The notes under the pieces: model-generated
What the model was told of the DNA's origin: nothing
Database searches by the model: none
Seen by the model: only the letters and a program-made list of their open reading frames with translations
Translations under genes and position numbers: made by a program
Shown: one piece after another, positions 25,084-35,839 of the stretch
Numbering within the stretch: the first letter of the stretch is position 1
Layout of the letters: the number at the start of each line of letters is the position of its first letter
Assembly: GCA_944472135.2 (NCBI GenBank)
Contig: OX235262.1
Location: 66,960,887-67,024,886 of the forward strand
Length of the DNA stretch: 64,000 nucleotides
Direction of reading: 5' to 3'
Source of the DNA: Trichobilharzia regenti
Taxonomy: Eukaryota > Platyhelminthes > Trematoda > Strigeidida > Schistosomatidae

Positions 25084-25146
25084 CAGGTACATCCAGTTGA
25101 CGAGTCCTAAACAGGACGAAATGCGCATCCTGGATTCCACTGCTAG
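25084..25146 (+). ncRNA. Hammerhead ribozyme (Sm-alpha type), one core change
   Basis: Stem I is ATCCAG (25,091-25,096) with CTGGAT (25,130-25,135). The core is TTGACGA instead of CTGACGA. Stem II GTCC/GGAC is closed by TAAACA-type loop bases, then GAAA, and a self-complementary TGCGCA stem III. The cleavage triplet ATC lies before 25,130. The C-to-T change at core position 3 is expected to cripple catalysis. The distal GCAGGTAC / CCACTGCTAG side of stem I, needed for the known tertiary contact, is kept. Confidence 0.8.
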
Positions 25147-26135
25147 TCACCATCCATCAATTATATTGTAACTTAAACTGATGGACTTCAGAGGGATGAA
25201 TTGTGATGATCTATCTATTTACCAATATACAGGGATTCAGTTGAAACTTTTCTTATTAGAAATGATTATACATACAGTGTACAAGATAAGTAGATAATAT
25301 CAACAAGCATTTTCATTGATCCATTAAGTTTCTATGTCACAAACTGAGTTTTGGGATACTCTGTAGACTTTAGTCTGCTTGCTTACTTACATATGTGGAT
25401 GTTTTAGTGTCGGTACTAAATTTCATTAACTCAAGTCTTTAGAAGGAAATACCTTCGTATGTTTTAAAGGATCCAAAAAGTTATAAAAGGAATAAAGTAT
25501 TTTCCATTAAGTAACAGAAGACTATGTTGTATATAAAACTTCTTCAAGATTAGAATATTCTGAAACAATTAGAGAAAATCTCACTGATTTGTGTTACTGG
25601 TTGGTCAGTTTGCTTGATGCTGATATCTATGGATTGACATTGTTAAATCAAAAATATACAAGTTTGAGCCTTCAAATACGTTTGTGCAAAAATGACCGTA
25701 TTAAAGGCCTAAGTCCTGTATCAGGTGATTTAAATGTACTATAAATGTGACTCTGTAACTTGGTTTAACATTCGATTTTCAGTTATCTGAGTAACTTTTA
25801 TTTCTTCACTTTTGAGCAAAGTTTTAAGCTGAAAATTCAGTTTAGCCCAGTAAGCATATGTTTGAACGCCATTTCGCCTGTCGAAGTATGGGTAGTCAGG
25901 TACCATAGATGCAATTTTACCTCCACATGCATAAAACACTTGTGATACTGTAAGTATTTGAATGTTAAAGCTGTTGAAAAAGAAATATTATTAGCTATAA
26001 AAACTGGATAGTATTTCTGCGTTATCAGTGTTGGATAAAACTGTCAAGAAATTTGTACTTTTCAAGTGTTGGTTTTCAGGGATTTAACTTATTTCAAGTT
26101 TGGCCACCAATTGATTTCAATTAGACAGCCATTTG

Positions 26136-26176
26136 ACAGCTGTTTCGTCCTGTTTGAGGCCTTTTCAGCAGTACTC
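26136..26176 (-). ncRNA. Hammerhead relic (SINE B type)
   Basis: On the minus strand: GTACTG, CTGAAAA, a degenerate stem II ending GGAC, GAAA, CAGCTG, TC. The core has GAAA where GAAGA is needed, and the 3' strand of stem I is lost. Probably inactive. Surrounding 26,180-26,340 keeps decayed SINE B body. Confidence 0.6.
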
Positions 26177-26369
26177 ACCCATGACCCCATCAGACATTAG
26201 AATCAGGACCTTCCGGTTACAAGGGGGAATCGTTGACGATTCCACTACTGGGAGGAATCCAATGGTCCATAAATTCTAACTTCTGCCACCGCCAACTAGT
26301 ATCATCGTTGAGTATTCATCCTCACACACCCAATTTGGTGGATCCAGCTGGTTACGAATCCTCACTAGA

Positions 26370-28740
26370 ACTTTATTATTATTATTATTATTGTATCCTT
26401 TAGTTCCTAGAGGAACATAGGGCTTCAGCTGCGCACCTCCATTGACTTCGGTTTTCTGACAACTTTTTCACCCTGCTCCAGGTCTGCCCACATGCTTTCA
26501 TCTCCTCTTCACATGACCTCCTCCAAGTCACCCTTGGACGACCAACTCGCCGCCTCCCTTTCGGGTTCCACTCGAGGGCTTGTCTAGTGATGTCACTTGA
26601 TGGTTTCCTCAGCGTATGGCCAATCCATCTCCATTTCTTTCTGCCTATTTGTTTCACAATCGGTTCCTGATTGGTTCGCTCCCAGAGATCCCTGTTGCTG
26701 ATCTTTTCTGGCCATCTGATCTTGAGTATTGAGCGGAGACAGTTGTTAATGAAGGTTTGAAGTTTGTTTGAGATGCTCTTTATGACTCGCCAAGTCTCTG
26801 ATCCGTATAGTAGCACTGACTTCACATTGGAGTTGAAAATCCGGATCTTATTTTTGATGCTGATTGCTGTTGACCTCCACACAGATTTGAGAGTAATGAA
26901 AGCTTGTCTTGCTTTTCCGATTCTGGCTTTGATGTCTTCGTCAGTTCCGCCTGTAGTTGAGACGATGCTTCCCAGGTAGGTGAAGGAGGTTGTTTCTTTC
27001 AGGTTCTTCCCATTTATGCTTATTGTGGTCTGTTGTTGCTGTTGATGTTGGCAAGGAATCTTCATCATCTCTGTTTTATCTATGTTCACGTGAAGTCCTA
27101 TCTTTGATGCTTCTTCTGCCAACTTGTTACTTTTCATTTGCATATCTTCCAGTTTATGGGAAATCAGACATATATCATCGGCGAAATCCAGATCCTCCAA
27201 GTCTTTTGTGTCAGTCCATTTTATGCCTGTTCCCTCGTTGGTTGCCGTTGTCTGTCGCATTATCCAATCAATTGCAATCAGGAAGATCATTGGTGATAGT
27301 AGACAGCCTTGCCTCACTCCCGTCCTCACTTCGAAGGCTTCCGTAAGTTTCCCGTTGTGGATTACTTGGCATGCAGCATTGTCGTATAACTGTTGGATGA
27401 GGTGTATAATTGTCGATGGGACCCCGTAGTAGCGAAGTAGTTTCCAAATGACCTCTCGATCGACGCTGTCGAAGGCCTTTTCAAAGTCGATGAAGTTGAG
27501 ATAGAGAGGTGACTGCCATTCCAAGCTTTGTTCAATGATGATCCGTAGAGTGGCGATTTGATCAATACATGATTTGTTTCTCCTGAATCCAGCCTGTTCC
27601 GGACGAAGTTTTTCATCTAGGGCTTGTTTGATTCTCTCCAGGATGATGCGACTTAGTATCTTGCTTGGAATGGACAGAAGCATAATTCCACGCCAGTTTT
27701 TACATTGACTTAAGTCTCCTTTCTTTGGAAGTTTGAATAAGTAACTGTTCTTCCAATCCTCGGGTACTTTGCCCTCTTTCCACACCTTCTCCAGTAGTGG
27801 TGTCATCAAGTCCGCTGTTGTCTCTGGGTCTATTTTCAAAGCCTCTGCTGGGATTCCATCTGGTCCCGGTGTTTTCCCAGTTTTAAGCATCTTGATTGCA
27901 TTCAGGACTTCTGATTTCGTCGGGGGGTCAGTGTTCACTGGTAGTTCTGCTTCCGTTGTTGGTATTGCTGGACGTGTTGTAGGTGGCGGACGATTTAGAA
28001 GTCTTTTGAAGTGTTCAACCCAGTGCTTTCTCTGTTCCACCTCTTTGGTGATTGACTTTCCATTGTCGTCCTTTATTGGCTTAATCTGTGTCGAACGTTT
28101 GCCCGAAAGGTGCCTAGTTGTTTGGTAGAGTGTGGCGAGGTCTCCTTTGCCTGCAGCTTGTTCTGCTTCGTTTGCCATGGTTTCATAATATTTTCTTTTG
28201 TCTTCCCTGGCGCTTTTCTTCACTCTTTTGTTCAGTGTATTGTAGCTTGCATTCAGCTCCTGTTTTTGTTGCTCGTCCGTGCACTGGATAATCTTTTGCT
28301 TCACTGTCCTTCTCTCTTCTATTAGTTTCCAAGTGTCCGTAGTGAGCCACTGTTTGTCCTGTCTCTTTTTTCTGCCTAGAATTTCTATGCAGGTTTGGCT
28401 CCACACCGTTTTCAAGTTGTTCCAGTGCTTTTCAACGCCGACCTCTTCGCTAGTGTTGATTTGTGTCTCGGCTTTGTCCTTTATGCTTGCAATGAAGATG
28501 TCCTTTGTAGCCTGGTCCTTCAGCTTTTGAGTGTTGAACTTGGCTTGTGGTCTATCTGCAGCTCCTGATTCCCTGAAAGCTTTTAATTTGATTTGGATTG
28601 TCCCTTGTACGAGATAGTGGTCTGAGCCAACGTCTGCTCCTCTTCTTGCTTTTGTGTCCAGTAGGCTGCGCCTCCACTTCCTTGAGGTTTTAAATTGATC
28701 GTAGTAAATCAGCTTTAAATAGATCAACGCGGAATGTCCC
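26370..28740 (-). mobile_element. RTE-type LINE, 5'-truncated, nearly full RT
   Basis: The 3' end is an (ATA)n run at 26,372-26,393 on the complement, preceded by the hairpin GTTCCTCTAGGAAC. The element then runs to about 28,740, inside the endonuclease domain, where the homology stops. This is the normal product of incomplete target-primed reverse transcription. The length and clean reading frame indicate a young insertion. It lies antisense inside giant intron 6. Confidence 0.85.
26400..28727 (-). CDS. LINE reverse transcriptase, 775 codons uninterrupted
   Basis: Retrotransposon polyprotein lacking most of its N-terminal endonuclease. Only the endonuclease end remains (RRSLLDTKARRGADVGSDHYL, about residues 24-44). 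RT motifs follow in order: TGKTPGPDGIP near residue 284, a block with FEKAFDSVDRE, GVRQGCLLSPM near 472, the catalytic FADD near 513, and a YLGSIVS thumb-side block. The C-terminal region has RWIGHTLRKPSSD (about 700), WNPKGRRRVGRP and a Cys/Trp-rich end finishing ALCSSRN. The order and C-terminus fit the RTE clade (compare schistosome SR2). The first Met is arbitrary because the insertion is 5'-truncated. Without the endonuclease it should not be autonomous, but the RT could be catalytically competent. Confidence 0.85.
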   Translation of the reverse strand: MIYLKLIYYDQFKTSRKWRRSLLDTKARRGADVGSDHYLVQGTIQIKLKAFRESGAADRPQAKFNTQKLKDQATKDIFIASIKDKAETQINTSEEVGVEKHWNNLKTVWSQTCIEILGRKKRQDKQWLTTDTWKLIEERRTVKQKIIQCTDEQQKQELNASYNTLNKRVKKSAREDKRKYYETMANEAEQAAGKGDLATLYQTTRHLSGKRSTQIKPIKDDNGKSITKEVEQRKHWVEHFKRLLNRPPPTTRPAIPTTEAELPVNTDPPTKSEVLNAIKMLKTGKTPGPDGIPAEALKIDPETTADLMTPLLEKVWKEGKVPEDWKNSYLFKLPKKGDLSQCKNWRGIMLLSIPSKILSRIILERIKQALDEKLRPEQAGFRRNKSCIDQIATLRIIIEQSLEWQSPLYLNFIDFEKAFDSVDREVIWKLLRYYGVPSTIIHLIQQLYDNAACQVIHNGKLTEAFEVRTGVRQGCLLSPMIFLIAIDWIMRQTTATNEGTGIKWTDTKDLEDLDFADDICLISHKLEDMQMKSNKLAEEASKIGLHVNIDKTEMMKIPCQHQQQQQTTISINGKNLKETTSFTYLGSIVSTTGGTDEDIKARIGKARQAFITLKSVWRSTAISIKNKIRIFNSNVKSVLLYGSETWRVIKSISNKLQTFINNCLRSILKIRWPEKISNRDLWERTNQEPIVKQIGRKKWRWIGHTLRKPSSDITRQALEWNPKGRRRVGRPRVTWRRSCEEEMKACGQTWSRVKKLSENRSQWRCAAEALCSSRN

Positions 28741-28779
28741 CCGTATAATCCGATTCATAATAGGTTGGGGTGTGAGGAC

Positions 28780-29035
28780 AAATACTCGCACTATGTAGTG
28801 AATTGGCAGAAGTTGGAATTCATGCCAACTGGCCACTGGATCGAGTAATAACAGTGGCTTTTAATGGTCTACAAGCTTGCCTTGTGACTAGAAGTTCCTA
28901 GGTTTTTGCACCCTGGTAGTGGGTGCGTACTGATGAAGAGTCCGGTGATAGGACGAAACAACTGTCTAGTACTCCAGTGGTTCTCTAACTGACATCAGCT
29001 CCATTCAATCAAACAAAGTTCCTACAAAACCAATA
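28780..29035 (+). mobile_element. SINE B (hammerhead-bearing), sense
   Basis: Contains the GAATTGGCAGAAGTTGGAATTC block, a decayed tRNA-like segment (GTGGCTTTTAATGGTC), the hammerhead, and the CTAACTGACATCAGCTCC tail with AATCAAACAAAGTTCCTACA. The same order occurs at 37,420-37,660. Confidence 0.7.
28926..28971 (+). ncRNA. Hammerhead ribozyme (SINE B type), one core change
   Basis: GTACTG pairs with TAGTAC (one G-U). The core reads ATGAAGA instead of CTGAAGA. Stem II is GTCC/GGAC around GGTGATA, then GAAA, CAACTG and a GTC cleavage triplet. The core C3 change probably abolishes cleavage. Confidence 0.7.
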
Positions 29036-29503
29036 CTTGAATAAAAATTAATACTAAACACTTACTTTGTACCTTCTAATTCCAATCACTTTCATGCTTG
29101 AACAATAAATTTGTTTAACACTTATACTGGTGGTGGTGATGGTATGTAAATTGAAAATATCGGTACATTTTATATACATCTTTCAAACAACTTACCTTAG
29201 AATGAGTAATATCCAGATTAAAAGTTGAATTTGAAAAAAAAAGAAATTTGTACAAAGTAGTGATGTCAATACAAATACTTGAATTCCTCAAATTAGTTTC
29301 AAGTTGAATACCCTTCAGTAGAAGTTCTATCTCTCTCTCTCTGTCTGTCAGTCCCTCTCTTTCTGACTCAAGATTACGTTATTTGATAAGCTTGTTATAG
29401 TTGATGAGGTTAGTAACTTTAGATTATGAAACTTGTTATATATACGTTATCCATTTGGATAGATTTAATCTATAAGATATTTCAGTTGTACAACAGACAA
29501 TGT

Positions 29504-29506
<3 letters not shown>

Positions 29507-29562
<56 letters not shown>
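29507..29562. repeat. (TA)28 microsatellite
   Basis: A perfect run of 28 TA units. It can extrude as a cruciform and is expected to vary in length between individuals. A minus-strand open frame across it is an artefact of the repeat. Confidence 0.98.
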
Positions 29563-29564
<2 letters not shown>

Positions 29565-29897
29565 CTTTTTAAAAGTGAAAAGAGAATGTAAGACACCTGA
29601 AATTAGATGTGCTTTAAAAAAGAGCCTTAATTGAGTAGGCTTTAAAAAAAATAAAAATAGAAACAGAATTTTAATAACACATGACAGCATAAAATAATTT
29701 GAATTCATAAAAGCTAATATTATTGAATAGTTTTAACTTTGGAATCAATAAGATTATTTACCGTCTTTAACTATGTAAAATAAAGTTTATCGATCAATTT
29801 TTCAGGTCTCTCTTTCTCTGTCTCTGTATGTGTAAGATCAACAAATTGAACATTGAGCTTCACTCATTTCAAATCACAACTCTTTATTTTTCTTTTC

Positions 29898-30105
29898 TTT
29901 TATCACCTTTTGCGTTCCGAGTAGAACACAGAGTTTCAAGTTTGGGCTTTGAAGTTTCAGTAGAAGTGATGTTGTGTTTTTGTACGGCATGAGGTCTCTA
30001 GCTTACTGGCGACGCGAGGTTTTAGGAGTCTGTCGGTTGGGAAACGAACCCTAGACCAAGTGTATAGTTGCTTGGGGAACATTCTACCATTGAACTCTTT
30101 CTGAT
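29898..30105 (-). mobile_element. SINE C, antisense, decayed
   Basis: Reverse-complement tail (GCGTTCCGAGTAGAAC near 29,912), body, and box B complement GGGAAACGAACCC near 30,038. It directly abuts repeat G at 30,109. Confidence 0.65.
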
Positions 30106-30108
30106 AAA

Positions 30109-30468
30109 AGTCAATCTAAACGAAGAATATTCTTTTCAATAATTTCTCTTCAGGTTCTCATAATTATAAAATATAAATTTTGTTGTCGTTACAATAATAA
30201 TAGCCAGTTATGCGGCGTAAACATTGTTAACGTAGAATAACAGATTTGTTATGGGGTGTCAAAATGAATAGTCGTATTTGTGTAACAAACTTGCTAGGCT
30301 GAAATCGATTACAAAATATTGTGAAATGGGAATGGGAGACAATGGTGGTGATTAATCATAATAGAATTGTAGAGTGTGGGGTAGGAAAATTGACAAGTGA
30401 GTTCAAGGTTATAAAAGGTGTCAGGTGAGTGGCTAGTACAAAATGGTCTGTATTAAACAGGAGATAGT
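30109..30468 (+). repeat. Repeat G, copy 1 (Penelope-like terminal sequence)
   Basis: About 360 bases, nearly identical to 36,791-37,158 and inverted at 37,873-38,050. It opens AGTCAATCT, carries GAAGAATATTCTTTTCAAT and an ACAATTATAAAATATA block. A related GAATATTCTTT...ACAATTATATA block borders each Penelope-like endonuclease fragment in the window, so I read it as the terminal repeat of such an element. Confidence 0.7.
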
Positions 30469-30899
30469 AAGCCATTCCAGTAAATAATACTGGATGACAA
30501 AATTTATTGTTCATAATCGGAAAAGAAAATTTTCTTCGCTATTTACATCTTTTTGCTTATGTCTTTATTCTCTCTTCCACTTGGATTACGTAATCTTTGG
30601 TTTTAACCTCACCCCCACTTGGTATAGTGTAATTTTGCTTGTCTCTTGTTTTTGTGGTGTGAGTTGTTACCCAATTTATTAGTTATCTCTCATCTTACGC
30701 ACCCCTCGTTTTTACCACATAATTCCTTTACCATTGTATGCATACATTCACTTTGTTTAAACTTGAACTGCCAGTGGAAAAAGCTATTTAGGTGTAATTT
30801 TCTGAGCAGTGTTCACTAATTTCGAAGACTTTTGTCAACTGACAACATGTTGTAACATTTGCAAGTATATTAAAACTTCTCTGTACATGAATTTAATAA

Positions 30900-31000
30900 C
30901 AATTTATTTAGGCTGTAATCAGATGACGAGAAGCCAACGAAATAAGTGAGGGCATCATATTATTCTGCAAAAGCGGTTGTTCTTGCTTTAATCCAAAGCT
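30900..31000 (+). repeat. Foldback repeat F, single arm
   Basis: Right-arm sequence only: AGATGACGAGAAGCCAACG, then TATTATTCTGC and GTTCTTGCTTTAATCC. A second lone arm lies at 31,700-31,790. Confidence 0.55.
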
Positions 31001-32044
31001 ATATAAGGTGGAATCACACCCCTTCGAAATGTTTATTCGTTAGTCTTAATACTGTTACTACTCCTCCTCCAGTGTTACGTAGTTTTCACATCGATTAAAT
31101 TATGCGTCAAAAAATGTTAATATCTGGTTCAGTGGTTAACTTTAAGTTCAACGTTTATAAATGCCGTACCTGTGGCAGTGTCTGATTTTAAAATAGTCTG
31201 TATAGTCTTGTAAATAAATATTTTCCCGAAGCTTACCTTCACAATGAAACTAAGTAAACTAGATGGTTTATGAAACATCTGAGTTTATCTCTTAAATACG
31301 ACTACTTTTCATTCTCAGTCACAAAGTTCAGTGACTTGTTACATATAGCATCTCTCTCTCTCTGAACTAACGTTATATGACTGACGAAAGAGGTCAAGGT
31401 CAAACAAAATACAAACATGCGAAATTAAGACTCAGATACATGGAGAATTGAGTTGCATAATCAAGACAAGAGGAGAGAAATTGATAATGAGCAATAGTGT
31501 AATGAGTTTAAATCAAGTCATAAAAATAAGGAAGAACTGAATTACACTAACGAGAAAAATGGGGGGTGAGTTATGTAATCAATTGAGACGAAAAGATTAG
31601 AGGTTGAGTCACCGAGACAAAGAAAGATTAATAAGTGTTTATCTCTTAGCGAAAATCGTGTTGATCCTTGCAAGTATGACAAAATTCTGTGTACATTTAC
31701 ATACTCAACTTTTAGATTGTAAGCAGCTGAAGAGGATCCAACGAAATTAACGATGGTCACATATTATTCTACACAAATATCTATTTTTACTCTGTTTAAA
31801 ATTCGAAAATGAGTAGCGCTCTACGCTATACTGATATACTAATTCACTAAAGGCGGTGGATATATACCACGTATCTGTTTCTAAGTTGTATCGCAAGATA
31901 TACTATTTAGTGGGTAGTTGTGCACTACTCATGTGTAATAATGTGAAATGATGATGCTGTAAAAAAAGTTCCTAGCCCCGTGACTCAAGTCAACAATCAG
32001 TAATTTCATGGTTTGATACCGTGTTTCCGTTAGATGACTCCCCT

Positions 32045-32580
32045 TTAGCTTAGTTTTACTTTGATTAGACACTAGTAACTAGTGTCCTGTGTCTATTCTT
32101 TTCTTTGGTGCAGACTGAAATTTATCAGTCAGGTTTGCAATGTGGCCGCCATCAAGGTTCACTTTGAATTTTTGATGTTAGATGGTTGGAGGCAATCGAC
32201 AGGAAGCCTTGAACGTAGGTTTCGTGCTAGTTGGCACTCATCAGCAAGGCATATGTGCAACCTTGAAGGAACTCATGTCCCTTCTGAGATTCGAACGCGC
32301 ATCATTCAGTTCTGAAGTCAGAGGACACTATTTAGTAGTGTCCAATCAATGTACCCACTACAGTCCTACAGGAGGTCAATCGTGGGCCCGAATACCTCAG
32401 TAGTAACATCTGTGACTGCGGTACAGGGTGACGCCGGTCTGAATCTCAGGGGAGGGGGCATGAGTTCCTACAAGGTTGTAGATACACCTTATTGACTGGT
32501 GAGTGCCAACTAGCACGAAACCCTAGGTCCAAGGCCTCCTTTCGATTGCTTCCAACCATCTAATATCATCAAATTAGTCT
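32045..32580. mobile_element. SINE E, inverted pair
   Basis: An antisense copy at 32,050-32,395 (GATTCGAACGCGCATC, complement of box B) is followed directly by a sense head at 32,380-32,575 (CCCGAATACCTCAGTAGTAAC, TGAATCTCAGG, then the body ending TTCCAACCATCTAATATC). The two share most of their length and could form a hairpin RNA. Confidence 0.65.
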
Positions 32581-33110
32581 TACTTTGTTTGACTTTGCTG
32601 ACTGAGAAATGCGGTTATTTGACGTGTTGAACACACAAATGAACACATATCGATTAGCTCCTGTGTTCAGATTAAAGAAATACTGGGGTTTTGATCGTTA
32701 CATTGATTCTTTTGTTACTTGGTACAAAATCCTACAATGGTTACTTTCTGGTGCCAATCAGTTCACCATGTACCAAGATTTTAACTAGTATCTTCATATG
32801 GTGACAGTCTTCTGATATCAGTTTTCATCATCTTTAGTACCAGTAAGATGTCCATATCTCTATGATCCATGTGAATGTGTTACAAAGTAGTCAGTGCTTT
32901 AATCACTCAACCTCAAACATATAAGGTATGAATTTCGAATGTAAACATCGAAAGACCTTTAGGAGGTTTTTATTCCCATGTGTGTTTGTAACACTGCTTG
33001 CGTTTACTTAGATCTTAAAAAAAACACACCAAAAAGTGAAACCATACAATTCTTGTAGGATTTATTATCACTGTGATTTTGGAAATAAATGGTTTGAAGT
33101 CAATGATTTG

Positions 33111-33235
33111 ACAGTGACTAGCAGTGGAATCCAGAATGCGCATTTTATCCTATTCCGTACCCGTTACTGGATATACCTACATTCCCCTGTGAGTGATGGT
33201 GTTCCCGCCGAGGTGGGGAAATCTAAACTGAATCA
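33111..33235 (-). mobile_element. Sm-alpha fragment, antisense, dead hammerhead
   Basis: Complement shows GCAGTGGAATCCAG, AATGCGCATT, a degenerate stem II and CAGTAACGG in place of the CTGACGA core, then the CACTCACAGGGG and GGAACACCA block. Confidence 0.65.
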
Positions 33236-33360
33236 GACTATTCATTAGATCCGTCGCTGTCGTGGCTCAAGTGGTCTGGTGGATAAGCTTTTACGTTTGA
33301 AACTATGAGCACTTGGGTTCGAGCCTCGGTGGGAACACCACTACTCACTGGGGGGGGTGC

Positions 33361-33419
33361 AGATACATCCTGATGATGACTCCCCAATAGGATGAAATGT
33401 GCATCCTGGGTTCCACTGC
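33361..33419 (+). ncRNA. Hammerhead relic (Sm-alpha, first of tandem)
   Basis: Core reads ATGATGA with a CTCC/GGAT stem II, then GAAATGTGCATC. C3 is changed and stem II starts with a mismatch, so activity is doubtful. Confidence 0.65.
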
Positions 33420-33644
33420 CAGTCACCATCCATCAGTGGACTTTGAGTTGCATGACCAGACATCGTCGAAGCATCTGCACATGTCAACCTGAGACCGAGC
33501 ACTTCCGTCCAATCAATCAACGGGAAAATCTTATTTGTATTAAATAAGCAGTTTGGTCAAAATCAGCTGAAATGAATGCATTCAAATTAGCTTTCCTGTT
33601 TTTGTAACAATGACAGTGGGAACATCATCACTCACTGGGAAATG

Positions 33645-33704
33645 CAGGTACATCCAACTGACGAGTCCCAAATAGGACGAAATGCGCATCCTGGATTCCA
33701 CTGT
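33645..33704 (+). ncRNA. Hammerhead ribozyme (Sm-alpha), full consensus core
   Basis: Core CTGACGA at 33,658-33,664. Stem II is GTCC (33,665-33,668) with GGAC (33,675-33,678) around CAAATA, then GAAA at 33,679-33,682. Stem III is the self-complementary TGCGCA, and the ATC triplet ends at 33,690. Stem I keeps ATCCA/TGGAT, with a mismatch at its closing base pair (A opposite C). The GCAGGTAC and CCACTG distal elements, which make the known loop contact, are present. Likely active or nearly so; the short stem III favours cleavage as a dimer. Confidence 0.85.
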
Positions 33705-34248
33705 TAGTCACCATCCACCAATTAAAGTTATTATTTTTGTTGTTGTCTTAGACTATCTATGAGGAGTTTCAGTCTCCTGAAGTCTATATATAATAACTGA
33801 AATCTTATAAAGATGTAATCGCCTCATAATTGATTACATTTGAATACTTAATACCAGTCACAGCATACCTTTATACTCCAATACACTTTACTCATTCAGC
33901 AAGTTAATAACCTCGCATTAGTGTTGATGATAATGGTTTGTATATCTGTGTGTGTGTGTATGGGTGGGTGGGTGTGTGCGTACGTAAGTACCTATATGTG
34001 TTTATATTCCTGTTAATCATTGCGTCTCACTCATTCCTTTATTATTAGTAGTATGTTTTTGATTTTGTAGTTATCATCTTAGCGATGAAACCACTTTGAA
34101 AGAGAGAGAGTGGTTTTTTCGTTTGTCTCTTCTGTGCGCACATCTAACTAACGTATACAGCACAAGTGCTTCTTCTCATTATTATCTTACCGTACTATAA
34201 TTTTGCATTGTTGTGCATGTTTTCATTCGTATATCTAAACACTTCAAC

Positions 34249-34249
34249 A

Positions 34250-34282
<33 letters not shown>
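34249..34282. repeat. (AT)n microsatellite
   Basis: A run of AT units with one GT interruption. The open frame crossing it is not a gene. Confidence 0.95.
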
Positions 34283-34283
<1 letters not shown>

Positions 34284-35830
34284 AAATCGAAATGTTTTGT
34301 GAATATCATTTACATATATCTATCTTTCTATCTACCTATTTACCTATTTATTTGAATGGTAAACTTGAGTGTATAACAACTTTGCATATTATTCATTATC
34401 AATACTTAGATTAATGGTACACATGTTCTCTTTTTGTTTATAAGTGTAACTTATTGGTTAGAATACATCAATATAAACTCGGTATTCTGTAAGCAGTTGT
34501 GAGCAAATTGGGTCTTGTGTCTTGATTTATTACAATGAATGAAAAGTAAATGAAAGCTCAATAACACACTTCTTTGTGTAAAGAAAAGTAGCTTTGATTC
34601 TTATCTGTACTAACTCATTACAGGATAATATTTCTATTAGTCAGGTTTTAATCTGTAAGTTGGATTTCATTGTGTACTGTTTTTTCTCCTCTTCTTAAAC
34701 TAATTTCATTATAACTACTAAGAGTTCTATTATCAAATGTTTTAAAATATTAAAAAAAAACATTTATTCATCTTTATGATGTGTGTAACTGGAGAAGGTG
34801 AGAGACTTGATAAGGGACCTTTATTGAGGAAAAACACATCATATTTATACATATTTATCTACAATAAATATGTTCGGTTAGGTCAGGGAGGACTAAATTG
34901 TTCTGATTGGCTGGCAATTGGCCCAAGGTTAAATAAGTTGTCCAATCAGGTTGCTTTATGTCCATAATGTAAACTAAATCCAGATTTGAGGAATAGGCAC
35001 GTTTAACTCTGAAGCCACTGACTTAAAAATGTTGATTTCAGTTTTAGCTGCTTTCCATCAGTCTGAATCACGCTACAATGGTACTTGCATTGTCCGCTGG
35101 AACCTTTTGTTTCAATGTTTTGATTTTCCAATTAAATTTAAGTTTGTGTGTGTATGTGTGTGTGACTTTATGTTGAGGCTGTTGTTATGTACAGGAGTGA
35201 ACTAATGTAAAGGATATTTCACTTATTTTTCAAGTTTCTAAATCTTCTAGATTTTAATATTTAACGGAGAAACATCATTTTAGAGCTCTTTTTATACCCT
35301 CATAAATCTTCATTGCATGTTGTTTCTGGTATTTTGCTGGGAAATTCAAGACTCGAATCCTGCTTTTGCCTGTTTTCAGCCTGAGCAACTGACGTAGTAT
35401 CATCAGGCTTCACACAATAATTGTGTAGCTCATAACCTGGTACATGAAAAACCTGTTCCGGATAACAGAATTCAAACAAACATTGAGTTATTTTGTATAA
35501 TCCGGTTGATCTTTATCCAACATCAATAGTGTCAACTGTTATCATTGAATATATAGTGTATGATAACCCATAGTTGTAAGAAAGAATCTTTTCCTTGGTC
35601 ATATATTTATTGGAAATATTCATAATTCAACCAAGTCACCGTCTTTCTCGACTAGCAGTGTCTGCTGATATAGGATTATTATGTAAAAATGGTTGTGGAT
35701 TGGTTAAATCAAAACCCGACATCAATCCAGTGAACTTTCTGATAGTTGGTTTGAACCAGCCATGTAAGGAGGTCCTCTGGGTGATAAGAACCAATATGAT
35801 GAAGAAAATTTGTAGCTCAGGTGGATGACT
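34283..35830. other. Intronic AT-rich stretch, nothing recognised
   Basis: Contains a short TG-rich run near 35,140-35,165 and a 77-codon + frame at 35,595-35,828 without recognisable features. The latter may be decayed Penelope-like sequence, because it adjoins that element. Confidence 0.3.
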
Positions 35831-35839
35831 TTGATGTGG

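Larger units (their letters stand above)
33255..33720 (+). mobile_element. Sm-alpha tandem, two hammerheads in sense
   Basis: The first unit has box A (GTGGCTCAAGTGG), box B (GGGTTCGAGCC) at about 33,315-33,325 and a hammerhead ending at 33,405. After the downstream tail (GACATCGTCGAAGCATCTGC) comes a second hammerhead cleaved before 33,691. The second unit lacks its box A/B part, so the two cleavage sites are 285 bases apart instead of ~326. Pol III transcription of such units is established for schistosome Sm-alpha. Confidence 0.8.

Noticed and set aside
26764..28530. Several + strand open frames of 70-119 codons
   Set aside because: They are antisense shadows of the LINE reverse transcriptase frame on the minus strand.
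29436..29708. 90-codon minus-strand frame
   Set aside because: A third of it is repeated Ile-Tyr from the TA microsatellite.
33951..33985. TG-rich runs (also 35,140 and 44,839) as regulatory sites
   Set aside because: Ordinary simple repeats; nothing ties them to a promoter.
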